Source: Hemibagrus wyckioides (Eukaryota > Chordata > Actinopteri > Siluriformes > Bagridae). Taken from it: a stretch of DNA of 64,000 bases. Below, piece after piece: positions 36,960 through 50,290 of this stretch (position 1 is its first letter; every line of letters starts with the position of its first letter). The stretch is from positions 25,936,852 through 26,000,851 of the forward strand of contig NC_080720.1 in the NCBI RefSeq assembly GCF_019097595.1, given 5' to 3'. A model generated the notes under the pieces. It ran no database searches and was not told the DNA's origin. It saw nothing but the letters and a program-made list of their open reading frames with translations. The translations under genes were made by a program, and so were the position numbers.

Positions 36960-37080
36960 ACTTTCAAGATTCATGAGGTTTACTGTCACATGCACAGTGA
37001 AAACACAGCAGCTTAAACCTTACAATGAAATTCTTTCTTTGCAAATCTCCTTTATGCAAAAAATACACAAAATAATCAAA
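36960..37080 (-). repeat. Dispersed retroposon tail
   Basis: GGTTTACTGTCACATGCACA followed by TTACAATGAAATTCTTTCTT is a recurrent fish repeat end, related to the 6652-6720 fragment. Confidence 0.4.
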
Positions 37081-40000
37081 CCCTGAGTTAATAAGTAAGG
37101 TGCGACAAACAGTGTAACAGTCAGTGATGGAGATGGGGAGTGAGCTAGTTTTTAGTGCTGTTTAGGAGTCTTGTGGAAAGAAGCTTTTCTTTTTTTTTTG
37201 TGGAAAACTACCTGAATCGATGAAAGTGTAAACACAAGATTCAACTTTTAAAGAAATGTAATTACTTTCTATGATAGCTGTACTCATGTTCCAGACATGT
37301 GAATGGATTTGGTTAAATGTGTGTGGTCATGACGTCACAGCGAGCGTCTTGGTCCAAATCCGCAAAAGAAATCTGCAGTGATGATAAACTGCAAGCTCCT
37401 CTGGATATCTGAGAAGTTTGCATGATGTTTCACCGTTACTTTCTGCAAAAACCTGGAAGGACTGGGAAAAGGTCCTCACAAGGATAGTTAGACAACCGTC
37501 AGAAAGTGTGTCGATTGTTCTACTTCCTGTGTGAAGGAGAGTTTAGTCTGGCACAGTGCATTACACCTGGATAAACTGTAATAGACTGCATGAAAATAGA
37601 CGTATTCATCTTACTACGACTCAAATATATACACTTACATCATTAGTCTTCAGCAACCTGAAATGGAAAGCTATTTTCCTCTAGATTAGTCACTGTGATT
37701 GATAACGCAGGAGAAATAATATAACTGCATCCTTGGATAAAACGATCTCCTGCTTACACGCTCTGTGGCTAGTTGCACAATAGATGTATGAAACTTATAA
37801 CGTGGGTGTAGCTTACCCACAAGAATGACGTACAAATTTCTCATTACATTATAACTTAAATTAAACTAATGTTAAAATTTGATAGATTTTCTATAATGAG
37901 TGACCCTTTCATGTTCAGCAACTGTCTCTCGTTAGCAGAAATGATTCTAATTGGCCATCTAAACACTTTGTATAAATGGGTTTGACTAGTAAAATCAATA
38001 TAAATATCGATCATGGACATCTCAGTGATTGGAAATGGATTTGAAAAAGAGTTAAAGTTGGCTTTTTTTTTTTTTTTTAGCAAACCACCCCTTCACTGAA
38101 TGAATCCTGCTTGGACTGTAGTGATGATGCATGTAAATAGTGGGTTGTATTTTTATAAATAAAAGTGTCTGACACACACTTCCTTCGGTATACACTGCGA
38201 GCAAGCTAAACCTGTTCTGTTTCTACTGAAGCGTGAGCCAATCGTATCTCAGCGGGTAAGCTCCAACGCGGCATGTTTTTTCTTACTCATTTCTAAAAAT
38301 AGATGGATAGCTATTGTTTTAGTTTTGTTACAGAATACATCAGTATGTACAAAGCAGGACTGGGTGTGACCGCAATAATGTATTTAACCTAATTATGACT
38401 GGCTACATCATCCTTTTGGTTTTCCGATTGATAAGATTTGTCCTTGTAAGACTTAATCACATGAATTTTAGTAGCAACTAACCCATAGCCGAAAGGTGAA
38501 GGTGAGAGTAAATGAAAAGATGTTGAAATGCCAGTGTTTGCATAGCAATAGAAACATATGCATCATTAGTTCAATTTACTTAGATAATGTTTAACGTCTT
38601 GTTTTCAGGTTTAGGTTCTCAGGTTTTCTTTAGATTTAGAACCAGTTACATCACGAAACATTCAGCTCTGTTTACATGGCTTCTGCTGTTGTTACTGTGT
38701 GCCACTAGCACTGAACTCTTCGTGCATGTTTCTTTAATGGTGTTTAATAAACAGCATGAGCATGACTGAGTATGAGAGTACGGTCCCATCAAATGCACTT
38801 TGAATGAAGAGCAATGTATAGAGTACAGTGGCACGCAAGAGTTAAAGAAGTCCGAGTCCTCAGTGCTCGCAGAAGTGAAGTGTTCTCACTCTCTCTCTTA
38901 GTTTCCCATGCTTTTACATGTGTGCAATCATTCATCAGTTTTTAATAACCACGCTCACCGACATTGCTCTTGGGGTGAATGAAAAACAAAATTTTATTCA
39001 AAATTGTATTTCTAGTCCAAATACAGTGGGCCAGCAATAAAAAGGTTTTGTAATTTTTAACAAATCAAAACGCATAATCACTGACGACGTGATGTTCGGG
39101 GACGTTTATTTAACGTTTGCATGTTTTGTCTCCACCATCAATATATTTTCTTTTCACAAAGAAGCTCACTTTCAATTTCTGGCTTCTCAGTAACCTGACA
39201 AGCTCTACTGTTTTTTTTAAGTGCGCTTAACAAAAAAACAACAAAGAGAGAAAGCGATCGCAGGAGCTTATCTCATAGACAGATCCGTTATTTGCTTATA
39301 ACAGGATGATTAGTGGGGTTTCATTTTCTACGTAAAGAGAGTTCACAATGGGATGTTTGATGCAATATAGCGTTCACCACCTGTTGGCTGTTGCCGTTTC
39401 TTTCAGCCTGGATCTACAGCATGCACTTCTTCCTCTCCAGGGATGGAAACAGGGTGTTTTCAGGCCTGTAGATCTGTGCTTTGTTCAGAAATGGAGGACT
39501 GAAATTGCCGCCATGAATTGCCACAAAATTTCAAAATGTGTTTAAGCAAGTTACATGTGAGTAAAGTGTCCTCTTATTGGTCAGTGTGCACCTGTTTGTG
39601 ATCCAGGTTATGCTCTGCTTCTATTGCTCATCTATCTACATGGATAGTCAGCAGATTAGCAGATTATTATGGCTTTCTTTTCAGTTGTAGTCATCACTTC
39701 GGGTGGGAATTCATCATTTTCAAATAAAGAGCTTATGAGTGTGCTGAAAGAATTCTTCATCACCAATGATCCATCAGACACATTAACCCACGATTGATTG
39801 CACCCCATTAGCTAACTAAACACGCTACGTTATGCAGTTCCCACCATGCGCTGCTATACAGGTTGTTTAGTTGGCCTGAATTGCTCTCTCACCATAAGCG
39901 ACCTGCTCGAGAGATCATCTGCAATCGAGGCGGCCTCGACACGATCGTTTCGATACAGATCTGAGAATGACTGCAGTGCTCAAATTCATGTCTAAACAAG

Positions 40001-42741
40001 CCAGGTTCCAATAAAAAAAAAAAAAAAAAACACCCTATATGAGCCAGGTGTAAATACGCCCACACTCAAGCAGTATGGCAAATACGAGTAGTATGGTAAA
40101 TACGCCAACTGTCAAGTAGTATAGTATGTAGTTCACTTCGGCCACAAACCCTTAATCAAGCTTACTATCAACGTTATTTCGAATCACACTTTCTTTCTGT
40201 TAACATCTTGATCTTTTGAGGCTCTTCAAACTTCACAGCCATTGTCCTGATGTGGATCTCCTCAAGAACACTGCAGACACAGAAAACTAGTTCTCCCAAG
40301 ATGAACACACAACCATCTCAGAGCATTCAAAATCATGTCTGTACGTTCTTAGTACAACAATCTATAAAAGGGGGCATCAATTACCATCTTGGAAAGCTGA
40401 TTCAAGTGCAATTCGGTGATTTTCTCTGCACAGAGACACCTGATTCAACTCACCATTTAATTACCCAGCTTAGTAGCTAAAGTACCACTTAAACCTTTCA
40501 CATGAAACCAAAGTGGCTCAAAAGGTAATTGCAAAGTATTCAAAAACTTTTTCACCCCTCACACAATTGTATATTCTCTGCATGTCGCTCGGATATTTTT
40601 AGAACGATGACGCCTTAAATGCTTTTTACAGAAGTGCGCTACAACTGCATTGTGCTCGTTACTAAGCAAATTACAATCACGGAGGATCTTATTCATCAGC
40701 GCTGCATCAGGCAAATCAGTAGAACAAGCACACACAAATTCCCCCAACCAGTTTCCTTGTTCGACAATTTAATCTTCGCCATCTGTGAGATGAGGCTCGT
40801 GTCTGGTTGGAGTGCATGTAAATCTGAGTGTACTATTAAAACAAGCTGAAAGATTCCATCTGAATCATATCGGAATCATCAATAAATATAGCAAATACTG
40901 CGGATGTTTCAGCATGTGATTAAATTTCTGTCAGTCGTTTGTTTATCTCAAATAAACATCTGCTCAAAATTAAATTATACGTAAGCATTTATGTATCTAG
41001 GTTTAAAAATAAAAATTTAATTAAGTCTGATATCAGGTTAAATCTGACCTAATAGGGTCTTAAATGTATTTTTCCAGCTGTCTACTTTTATACTGGCTTA
41101 TCTTGTCTTTTACACCTGCATGAGTTAGAGTGTGTTTCATACAAATTAGATGTTCAGAAAAATTCTGGTGTGTCGTTATACATATGACGTGGTTCAGCTC
41201 AATTACACCTCCATACATTTTTAAAATTCCTTTGACATTATTAATGCATTGAATGGCAACAAAAGCCAACCGAACTGAACTCAGTTTAGCAAATATATGG
41301 CTAAAATCACTAAACACAACAGCTTGTTTCACAACTTTGACGCCCTTAAAATAGATGGAGCTGTATCTTTGGGCAAAAAAAACTATCCCACCAGAAATAA
41401 ATGTGCAGTTTAGTATTGGAACAGTTTCCTGAGTTGCTAAACACTAACAAGGCGAGTGCCAGTCCATAAGACTATTAAATCTATTCATTAACACTCTACC
41501 TTTTCACACATTTAGATTTTATGGTCTAAATCGGGAAAGGACAGTGTAATTACACCCTGTCTACCACACACACACACACAAGCAATATCCATAGATCTGC
41601 CAAGATATGGATTAAACTGCCTCCTCTTCTATCACATGGCGGAAAGATCGTATTTCTGATTTGAACGCACATGAACACCACGCAGTTGTGATTACGAGTG
41701 AGGAAACTCAGGATATTCTTTTAGCTCCAAGTTTCTAAATTGGACGAATGTCAGTCAGAAAACATGGTGGAATCGATGAATGCAGCTCCCGTAGCTGGCG
41801 TTGTTGAAATTGAATGTTTACTCGTCTTAGACGTCAATTTCAGTCATTATGTGTTTGGCGTTTGTTGCAGCAAGTTTTAATCAGACCCTGGGATGTATAA
41901 TGTATGTTAGAGCTGTGGCTTTGTGAGCGACAGCTCCATTCAAAATGACTCAGTACAACTGCTGACCTTTTCTCCAGAAGAAAAATCACACTCAGAGGGA
42001 AATGGTGCACAGCAGACATGTAAATTGAAGATATAGATATGCAAACTGGAAGTTGGACAAAGGGAAGAAAACAAGTGGACCAGATTTAGGAAGGAAGTGG
42101 GCAAAAGCAGATTAAAGAATCCAACAAATTATCGGTGGCAGATATGAAGCCAGGAGGCTCCCGAAAAGAGGCGACATCACAAACTGCAAATACATACAGC
42201 CTTGTGTATAACTCGACGGTAAATTATACACAACAGACAACTGACATGCTAACAGATGCTTTCTCTAACCATAAGCTCACGATATACACGACCTGTGAAA
42301 CAGAACGGACAGCACATATTTCCACAAGGAGCACAGCACACTAGAGGTGTCAAAACAAATCTCACTATTCAAATACTATTCAAATTGACAGGAAAGAGCT
42401 TGTGTTTTACTTTCAGTTGCTAAATCAGACTCTAAACTGAAAAAGGTTACAACCAGTGGACTAAATATGAAGAGATATGTGACGCATCTCAAGAAACTCT
42501 GTGTGGAAACTGGATTTCATCAGACGATTCATGAATTCATATAGAAAATACATTGGAATGATAGCTGTGATAGCTGCAAGTAACTGAAATTTGGTTGCGT
42601 TTTTTAAATTGATATCCTGACCACTTAACAACAATGAAGATTAACCTTGAGACCAATTCCAGGAGTCAGAAGAAAATTGACACGAGTCTGACTTTTGTAG
42701 GTCATTCTGTTCCAAAAGGGCAAACATAACTTTTGAAAACA

Positions 42742-43470
42742 ACAGTCCCCTCCAGAAGTATTGGAACATCAAGACCATAGATAGATAGATAGATATAGAT
42801 AGATAGATAGATTCCATCACCTATGGATGTGTTACACAGGTATTTCTTGTTGCGAACCAAATGATCCACTGTGGTGACCCTGAACAGGGAGCAGCCGAAA
42901 GAACATCAACAACACAGGTATTTCTTGTTATCCAGGTGTGCTCTGCAAGACTGCAATTAATAGCTCTGAATGTCTATGCTTATTCTGAGCCCTGGGATTC
43001 ACCAACATTAAGACCAGAGAGCTGTCTATGGTAGAAAAGCAAGCCAACCTAGGGCGGAGGTGAAAAATCAAAAAAGATGTAGAAAGCAAAAATATATAGA
43101 GGTGATACCACAAGATGCAATCCATCAGCATTACGAATTTAACTGAAATTTGACTAAATTTGAATACAAACCTCTCCAAAGTGTAGAGAAAGAAAGGATC
43201 TGCTTATGATCAGAAACATACAAGCTCATTTGGTAAAGCATGGTGGTGGTAGTGTCTTAGGGCTGCTTGTGGAGCACAATCACTAATCTTTACGGATGAT
43301 GGTAGCAGGAGAAAGACTTCCCAAGTCTACAGAAACTGTCTGTCTGTCAATTTGCAGAGAAATGCATCATGCAGCATGACGATGATCCAAAACACAGAGC
43401 AAACAAACCAAAAGATTTCAGCATAAGTAAATTACCAGACCCTAACCCAAATCCCCCCTTTCCTGCTCCC
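42742..43470 (+). mobile_element. Degenerate Tc1-like element (family G) with a nested insertion
   Basis: Starts with a terminal motif CAGTCCCCTCCAGAAGTATT and later shows AGCATGGTGGTGGTAGTGTC and GACGATGATCCAAAACACAG, both typical of Tc1 catalytic-domain coding sequence. The right terminus is not recognisable and the frame is broken throughout. Confidence 0.6.
42834..42929 (+). mobile_element. Truncated retroposon insert flanked by an 18-bp target duplication
   Basis: ACACAGGTATTTCTTGTT occurs at 42834-42851 and again, identically, at 42912-42929. The 60 bp between them (GATCCACTGTGGTGACCCTG then GGGAGCAGCCGAAAG) are the 3' tail of a fish SINE/LINE also seen at 50090-50150. Confidence 0.8.
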
Positions 43471-44174
43471 CAAAAAATCGGGGCCATGTTGTTGTAGCAT
43501 CTAGATGCAAATAACAGGAAATAAATCTTAAATTCTGATCTATTGTGTATAGTAAAAACAAAAGGATTGGTTCCATAATTTCCAAGGGGTTCAGTAGCCA
43601 CCAGTCTGGCCAAGCTGCAGGAAACTTAATGCTTTTATCTGCAAGGTGATTACTTACATTACGTTAAAAATCCTCACAGTCCCACAGAATAATTAGTTTA
43701 CTTTGGTACTGTCATTCACATCACCCAAAGAGGCAGCAGCACTCAGTGTCTCCCTGGGAGTCTTTTCACTGTAATAAATCTCAGCAAAGCTCTTTCAAGT
43801 AGCAAGCAAATAAAGTAGGTTAGCCTAAAGGCTTGATACTGTGTTTTCATTACACGCTGCACTTACCACCCACAAAGCAATACAGAACAGCAATACCTGA
43901 GTCCTTTGCTTTGGGATTTGGTATGTTAGGTGAGATTTGGATTGTTATGCGAGAGTCTTAAATCCCTTAGGAATGTAATAATTCACTTGCCAGTGGCAGA
44001 GATAAATGGCCATATGTCTCAAATGGTGTACCATGTGCTATAGAGTCAGCATTATGCAGTTTATAACAACTGATTTTTGTAAGATAACATTATCTTCAAT
44101 TGAACTCTAACTCAGTCATAGAGTATCAGTGAGCCTGTGTCCACTTTAGCCTTGGATTCCTTTCCTTGGCTCCT

Positions 44175-44455
44175 CAGAGAGGAACTCAAGGTGTTTTATG
44201 TTCTTTTCTCCTCACCAGCTCTTACGAGAATGGTTATTTGAGTTATAGTAGCCATTCTGACAGCTCCAGTCCAGCCATCCAGTCTGATTGTTCTTCTCTG
44301 ACCTCTCAATGTGTATCCACCTGCATTGCTGCCACTTACTTAATGATTTTGCATCAGTCCATGTAAACTCTAGAAACTGCTTTACATGAAAATCCCAGGA
44401 GATCAGCAGTTTCTGAATTTCTGTTTGATATGAACACTGACAAAACCAGTGACCT
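44175..44455 (-). mobile_element. Tc1-like fragment (family E), reversed
   Basis: GTAAACTCTAGAAACTGCTT followed by TGAAAATCCCAGGAGATCAG is the reverse of the 5' transposase region also present at 46.7 kb. Truncated at both ends. Confidence 0.6.
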
Positions 44456-44476
44456 GTATGCACATTGTGTTGCTGC

Positions 44477-44477
<1 letters not shown>

Positions 44478-44530
<53 letters not shown>

Positions 44531-44700
44531 CTTTATTTATCCCAATGGGAAATATACAACTTCCAGCAGTATCCACAAGCATGGGTAAAAAGGTGATAAA
44601 TAAAAAAATAAAATAAAATTGAAATATAACACAAAAATACTAAACACTGGAATTTAAGGGTACAAAATATAACAAATAAGATATAATAAAATAAACAAAT
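44478..44700 (-). repeat. (GATA)n run plus antisense retroposon tail
   Basis: About 13 GATA units run directly into CTTTATTTATCCCAATGGGA, the reverse complement of a non-LTR 3' end. The microsatellite probably grew from the retroposon's own terminal repeats. Confidence 0.65.
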
Positions 44701-44804
44701 ACTACTACTACACTATATACTACTATAATATTACTGAATAAATGTGAAAATAATAAATAAGTGGCAGACAAGTGTTATATACACTCTCTCATTTTATATT
44801 TCAA

Positions 44805-45675
44805 TCGATTAAAATATTTAATCACGATTAATCGCATGATTGTCATGAGTTAACTCGCGATTAATTGCAACTCAATCGCACATTTTTATCCATTCTAAAT
44901 GTGACTTAAATTAATACTTTTTTAGTTTTTAATACTCTAATCAACATGGGCATGGACAAATATTGAAATGTATGTTGTTTATTATTAGTGAAACCATATT
45001 CAACATAGAGCATGAAGACTAGACATGTTTCAAAGGTCATAGAGATTTTTCTTGTTCATGTCTATTAAACTTGTGAAAAAAAGAACATAGAAAACAATTA
45101 CTTCTTTCTTTGCACTGAGCTATTTACTTACACAAGGCTGTTAACATTTTCAGATCACTTTTTCTAAACATGCAAAGTGTACATTTATTACTGAAACCAC
45201 CTTAAATATAGAGCATAAAAAATATAGACATGTTTTTCAAATAACTTGTTCATGACAAACACATGAAGAAAAGAACATAGAAAAAACACAGGTTCACATT
45301 ACATCTCCGCTGAAAACAATCTAGTGTTGTCTGCCTTTGGCGAGGGGCAGGAGAGCTCTCTGTATCGGCTGTATGCTTCGCCATCAAGTGATATTTTAGA
45401 CTCGACGTGCTGCGGTGAGAACTTAATTCACATCCACAATAAATGCAGACTTTTGTCTTGTCAACAGAACCATCAGACATGGTTTTATATATAAAGAAGA
45501 CGTTTTTCTTTCTCAATTTCGGTTTGCTGCTGCATCTCCCATTTCCCAAACTACGGGAAAGGCCGAGGGTCAAAAAGAAAATGCACGCTGCGTTAATCGC
45601 GCGTTAATAAAATTAGTGCCGTTAAAATGAATTTGCGTTAACGCATTATTAACGTGTTAATTTTGACAGCCCTAA
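44805..45675 (-). mobile_element. hAT-like element relic with BED zinc finger
   Basis: The right end (TTTTGACAGCCCTA at 45662-45675) is the characteristic end of a fish hAT family whose terminus has repeated TTAACGCGTTAA-like words. Minus-strand codons at about 45310-45480 read SDGSVDKTKVCIYCGCE and TSSLKYHLMAKH, a BED-type finger (C-x2-C, H-x4-H). The catalytic domain is missing, and the left end is too diverged to define. Confidence 0.75.
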
Positions 45676-45680
45676 TTATA

Positions 45681-45689
<9 letters not shown>

Positions 45690-45759
<70 letters not shown>
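45690..45759. repeat. (TA)n microsatellite
   Basis: About 35 TA units, ending in a short CA run. Confidence 0.95.
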
Positions 45760-45773
<14 letters not shown>

Positions 45774-46418
45774 TGATTATATAAGCAAAAGGCAGAAACA
45801 CAAGGACTACCACTGACGATCATTTTTGTGTGATGGACCGCGGCCTCAAGGACAGCGGTGACATTGTCATAGCTAAAAGCACTCTACACTTATTGTAGCT
45901 CATACTTTTAATGTACCATTTGTGTTAATCATCCTCTAGCCTATCATCAGTGTCACTTATGTCCACAGAATTGCTGTCAGCTGGATATATTTTTGGTCGA
46001 TGGACAGCTTTTGACCCAGCAGAGGTCTCGGCTGTGCTAAGAATGGTCCATCATCGAAATAACACTGTCAGTGGTGGGCCTTTTCCACTGGCGGAGGGGG
46101 ATGAAGAGAGCTGGCAAAATGTGCACAGTAGAAGGGCTACAGTGAATAGATATATAGCTACAAAATGAATATTAGGGTAAGTACCTGGTAAAACAGACAA
46201 ACAGTGTTGACCCAAGGCATGTGGATCTAATAAATTGGCATAAATTACTGAAAATACTTTTGTTTGCTAGGAGATGCCTTAGCTGATTGTAATGAGAGGA
46301 GACAGGGAGCATTTCTAGATCACACATTCATGTGTATCTATGGATCTGGACATTTTAATTTCCTCTACCCATGTGTACATTTTTAAGTTATTAAATCAAA
46401 ATAAAAGGAGACCTGTTA

Positions 46419-47490
46419 TATGGGGAAAGAAAGTACACCCTTCTTCAAGTCTACATTTTTATTTATCAGGGCCTAATTAAAAATTGTGAGACCCTCACCA
46501 ACTTCTATAAACAAAAACACACATTCACTTTAATAGGCATACCTGTACACTTGCTGATTTATTCAGTTATCCAGACAACCAATCATATGGCTGCAGCACA
46601 ATGCAAAAAAATCAGAAACAAGTTGAGAGCTGATGTTCACATCCGACATCAGAATGAAGATTATTTAACCATGGCATGGCTGTCGGTACCAGATGGGCTG
46701 CTTAGAGTATTTCAGAAGCTGTTGATCTCCTGGGATTTTCACACACAACAATCTCTTGAGTTTCAACTGAATGGTGCGAAAAACAAAAAACGCTGAGTGA
46801 GACAGAGCTCTGTGGAAACACTGGTGAGAAGACAGGACTAAGGAAAATGTCCAGATTGGTTCAAGGACACAGTAACTCATATAATCACTCTTTACAAGTG
46901 TGGTGAGCTGAAAAGCACCTCAGCCATGCACAAGATTCATCCGGTTCCATTCCTGTTAGCCAAGAACAGGTATCTGAGGCACAGAATGTCCGAAACTTGA
47001 CTGTTGAAGAAGAAAAAGTTTGGTGCCTGGTGTTTTCCCAGTCCTCAACTGCCTAGTTTCAGTTAGTCTGTGCCCAGGATACCATCAGATTCTTGCTGTG
47101 GATTATTCATGTTGTTCACTATAGACTTCCTGTCAACTGAGACAAGTCTGGACTCTCCTCTAACCTCTGCTCAGAGGATATTTTTTTTTTTGTTTTTCAT
47201 TACATTAAGCAATGTTATAAAGGAGAGAGGACCACAATATCTCCAACAGACTCAAACTCCTACAGAAATTACACAGTTATTAGTGCTAAAGGTTGTTCTA
47301 CATGCTATTGAATTATATACTTACTACAACTGCATAATGCATTTTTTTTTTAATTGTTGTGTTTTGTTTTCACCCGATGTTATTGGTTTTTTTATGATGT
47401 GATGTTGGTGAGGTCCACACAAAACGTGATTTATGCTTCAATTTAAAAAAAAAATTAAAATTGAAGAAGGGTGTACTTTCTTTTTCCCAT
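46419..47490 (+). mobile_element. Tc1-like element (family F) with about 27-bp inverted termini, invaded by another Tc1
   Basis: The left end GGGAAAGAAAGTACACCCTT then CTTCAA is inverted at the right end (TTGAAGAAGGGTGTACTTTC then TTTTTCCC). Sequence next to the right end (GTGCTAAAGGTTGTTCTACA) fits a Tc1 transposase C-terminus. A family E fragment occupies the middle. Confidence 0.7.
46527..47105 (+). mobile_element. Tc1-like fragment (family E) nested in family F
   Basis: Runs from CACTTTAATAGGCATACCTG through GTTGATCTCCTGGGATTTTC and ATCACTCTTTACAAGTGTGG to GCCAAGAACAGGTATCTGAG, the order of the family E 5' transposase half. Only the N-terminal half is present, with stops. Confidence 0.7.
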
Positions 47491-48201
47491 GACGGTGGAT
47501 TAAATACCCTTTTAAAGTATAGAAAGGGTTTTCGGTTCCAGCCTAAGCAGGAACTCACGTCATCCCTGAACCTTTTCTATCTGAGAATAGCTTATTCAGA
47601 GGCCTTCCGCTAGTGCAACAAAACTGTCTTTTAAAAAAAAATGAAGAGCAACACGTGGCTTTCAGTTCACTTTAATAGGCCTATCATTTGTCCCTCTCAC
47701 TGAAACTTCCAGTAGTGTCTATTTTTAGTAAGAGTCATTCTTTTTTCCTGGCACTGAGTAGGCACACTAGCCTGATTAAATATTGAGGCGCTATTTTCCC
47801 CAGATGGTTAATAAAAGATGCATCAGCCACACATGCTGAGCAGCTCATCACTCCGCACCCGGGCTAATGGATTCACATGGTCTATGGATTTCTACAGAGC
47901 GGGAATGCAGATACAATATGAGAATGTGCACGTTGATGGCAATTTTGTATAATATGATCGATTCCAGTCAGTTTCTTGTCTAAAGAGCTGGTAAAACTCA
48001 ACCTTAACACCACCTGAAATCGTTTTCCGACCTCATCGGCTCAGATCCCTGATTACACAGCGTACATTTCTTCCGTATTAAACCGCTTAAAATAAGCAAT
48101 TCTTTCTTGTAAGCAATGTTTCAGTAACTTCACCCACATTTAAGGGTTTCTGTTACATTTCACCTCGCCCTCCCCCACACCCAGTTCTAGTTGAACGAAA
48201 A

Positions 48202-48211
48202 TGCTGAGTCA
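48202..48211 (+). promoter_or_regulatory. MARE/NF-E2-like site
   Basis: TGCTGAGTCA matches the MAF/NF-E2/AP-1 consensus exactly. It sits in a stretch without recognisable repeats in the probable nck2 intron 1. A ten-base match can occur by chance, so this is only a candidate. Confidence 0.2.
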
Positions 48212-49802
48212 GGTACTGACTAGCAGCTAGCTACACCAGCAGGATTTCCATCTCTGTCTCCTCTCATGTGGTTTGCCAGTACTGCTGCAGGAGGGAAATA
48301 GTCCTCTGTGAATGTCTGCTGCATAGAGACTATATCTCCTGTATCACTTTCACAAGCCAAGTGAAACTCACTGGGCAAAACCAAACAAAAAAGCTCTCAT
48401 GTTATATTTCCTGCCAATGTGGATAGGTGCACCAATACAGCACTTCTACTGAGGAAAGCTGAGAGCAAACGGAATCAACTCAATATCTTGTATTGATGTC
48501 TGAAGCCACATTTATATCGATTAAAAACCTTATTAAATAAATCATTTTAAATATTTTCTTACTTACTTCCTTTCCGACTATCTTGCTGAATCATTCACTG
48601 TTGTAAATGTGCGAATTGTTTTCATTTACCCTGGATTGAATCGGCCCGGAAAGGTTGCCTAAATGCAATGTAAATGTCTTCAGGATTTCATCTAGTTCTG
48701 CTGCACAGAAAGGTTTGATTGCCGGCCATCAGAGTCACTTACCAGTAAGCCACAGTGTTCTCTTACACCAGATCTTCTAGTTCCTGCTGACTGTAGACTG
48801 CACTGTTTTCTCTCGAGGGCATGCTTAGGAGTAAGTGTTTTTATTTTTTATTTTTAAAAAAAAAAAAACCCTGGAAGCCTATTCTGATTTGAGATTTAAA
48901 AAGGAATAATTCAGAGGATGGTGTGTGAGCTTGATTACATTTAAATGTTAATTACACCTTGTGTAATATAATCTGTACTTTAAAACACAAAGCTTAATTC
49001 ATTATGCAGTCTGCTGAATGAATTGCTTGATATGCATGCATCAAAGGATACAATACACAGTTTCTTTAAAGCCTTATTTTCAGAGGTCCACATTACAGAG
49101 CTGCACCGGAGCAATGCCATGTTTGCAGTCAGCGCCATTAAGCCATGGAAAAGTGGTCACAACTTCTTTGAGCTATGCAAAAGGACATACCTCCCTGCCT
49201 CAAACAATCAGGTTCACCTACAGCACCATAGATATGCACTGGTCACTATCAAGCTTCTGAAGGAATAAACATCAGTTCATTAGTGCACCTCTGCACACGA
49301 TGCTTTGAACACAGAAACATAAACCAGCCTTTGTGCATTCATCAAACAGCGATGCACATTTTCAGGACTCTATTTCTGCTTTTAACTGAAGACAAATTAA
49401 GGGCCCATGAACCGCCTCTGACAGAAGTGCAGGCTGTAATTAAAATAATTAGTTTATAGCAGTTGTTTTTTATGGTTACTATATAAAACAATAACTGCTA
49501 TGAACTAATGAGACAACCGACAGAGCAAAAATAAACAACATCTAATAAGAAAATCTAATTTTATAACTGATAATACAGTACTGAACATATAAGAAGTTTA
49601 ATTTAATATTTATGAAAGGAGTCTTTCATAAAGGAGTTTCAGAGATTTGTAACAGACAGTAACCTTTCCACAACAAGAGAGTATTCATTCATTTCCAGCG
49701 TCACTTTAACTGTTTTCTGCTCATTTTGAGTAATGCAACTGATCATGCCTTGTGTATGATACATCGTCCAACTGAAAAAAAAAATGTAAAAATTGTGGTA
49801 CA

Positions 49803-50290
49803 GGTAAGCGGTGGCTTAGTGGTTAACATATCATTCTTGCACTACCAGGACTGGGGTATGAATCCTGACTCTTTACACATCTCCCAGTGCCTCAAGGGCT
49901 TCCTTCGGGTACTCCAGTTCCTTCCCCTATGGCCTACTGGTGGTCACGGCAGCTCTCATTGTCGGGGCCCGGGTTTGATTCCTGAGCAGGATGCTAACCC
50001 AGCCACTGAAGAGTTCACTCTCAGTGCCGATCCCAAGCCCGGATAAAATGGGAGGGTTGCATCGGAAAGGGTATCCGGCGTAAAACCTGTGCCAAATCGA
50101 AAAAGGTGGACCAAATGATGTGATTTAATGACCCCAAACAGGGAGCAACCCAAAATCCTGTTCCTCCCTCTGTAAAATGACTCATATTGTGTGAGTGTGT
50201 TTGATTTTGCCCTGTGATGGATTAGCCCCCCCGTTCAGGGTGTACCCTGTCTTGTACCCGTCGACGCGTGGGAACTGGATGGATAGATGG
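49803..50290 (+). mobile_element. SINE/Mermaid-like repeat split by a second retroposon
   Basis: Outer repeat: head GTGGCTTAGTGGTTAACATA and CCTTCGGGTACTCCAGTTCC before about 49925, then CCCTGTGATGGATTAGCCCC and GGTGTACCCTGTCTTG to GGATGGATAGATGG after about 50155. The part between them (GCATCGGAAAGGGTATCCGG, AAACCTGTGCCAAATCG, AACAGGGAGCAACCC) is another SINE-like family related to the insert at 42852-42911. Confidence 0.65.

Noticed and set aside
37330..37337. Second TGACGTCA palindrome as a promoter
   Set aside because: Isolated in intron sequence without CpG enrichment or a nearby donor; likely chance or part of a dispersed repeat.
45950..46168. 72-aa plus-strand ORF starting MSLMSTELLSAGYIFG
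   Set aside because: Looks like part of a dispersed repeat with an ORF-like stretch; no domain recognised and no splice signals that would link it to a gene.
49018..49268. Two overlapping 80-aa plus-strand ORFs
   Set aside because: No recognisable domain; overlapping frames of similar length suggest chance openness, although the stretch could be conserved noncoding DNA.
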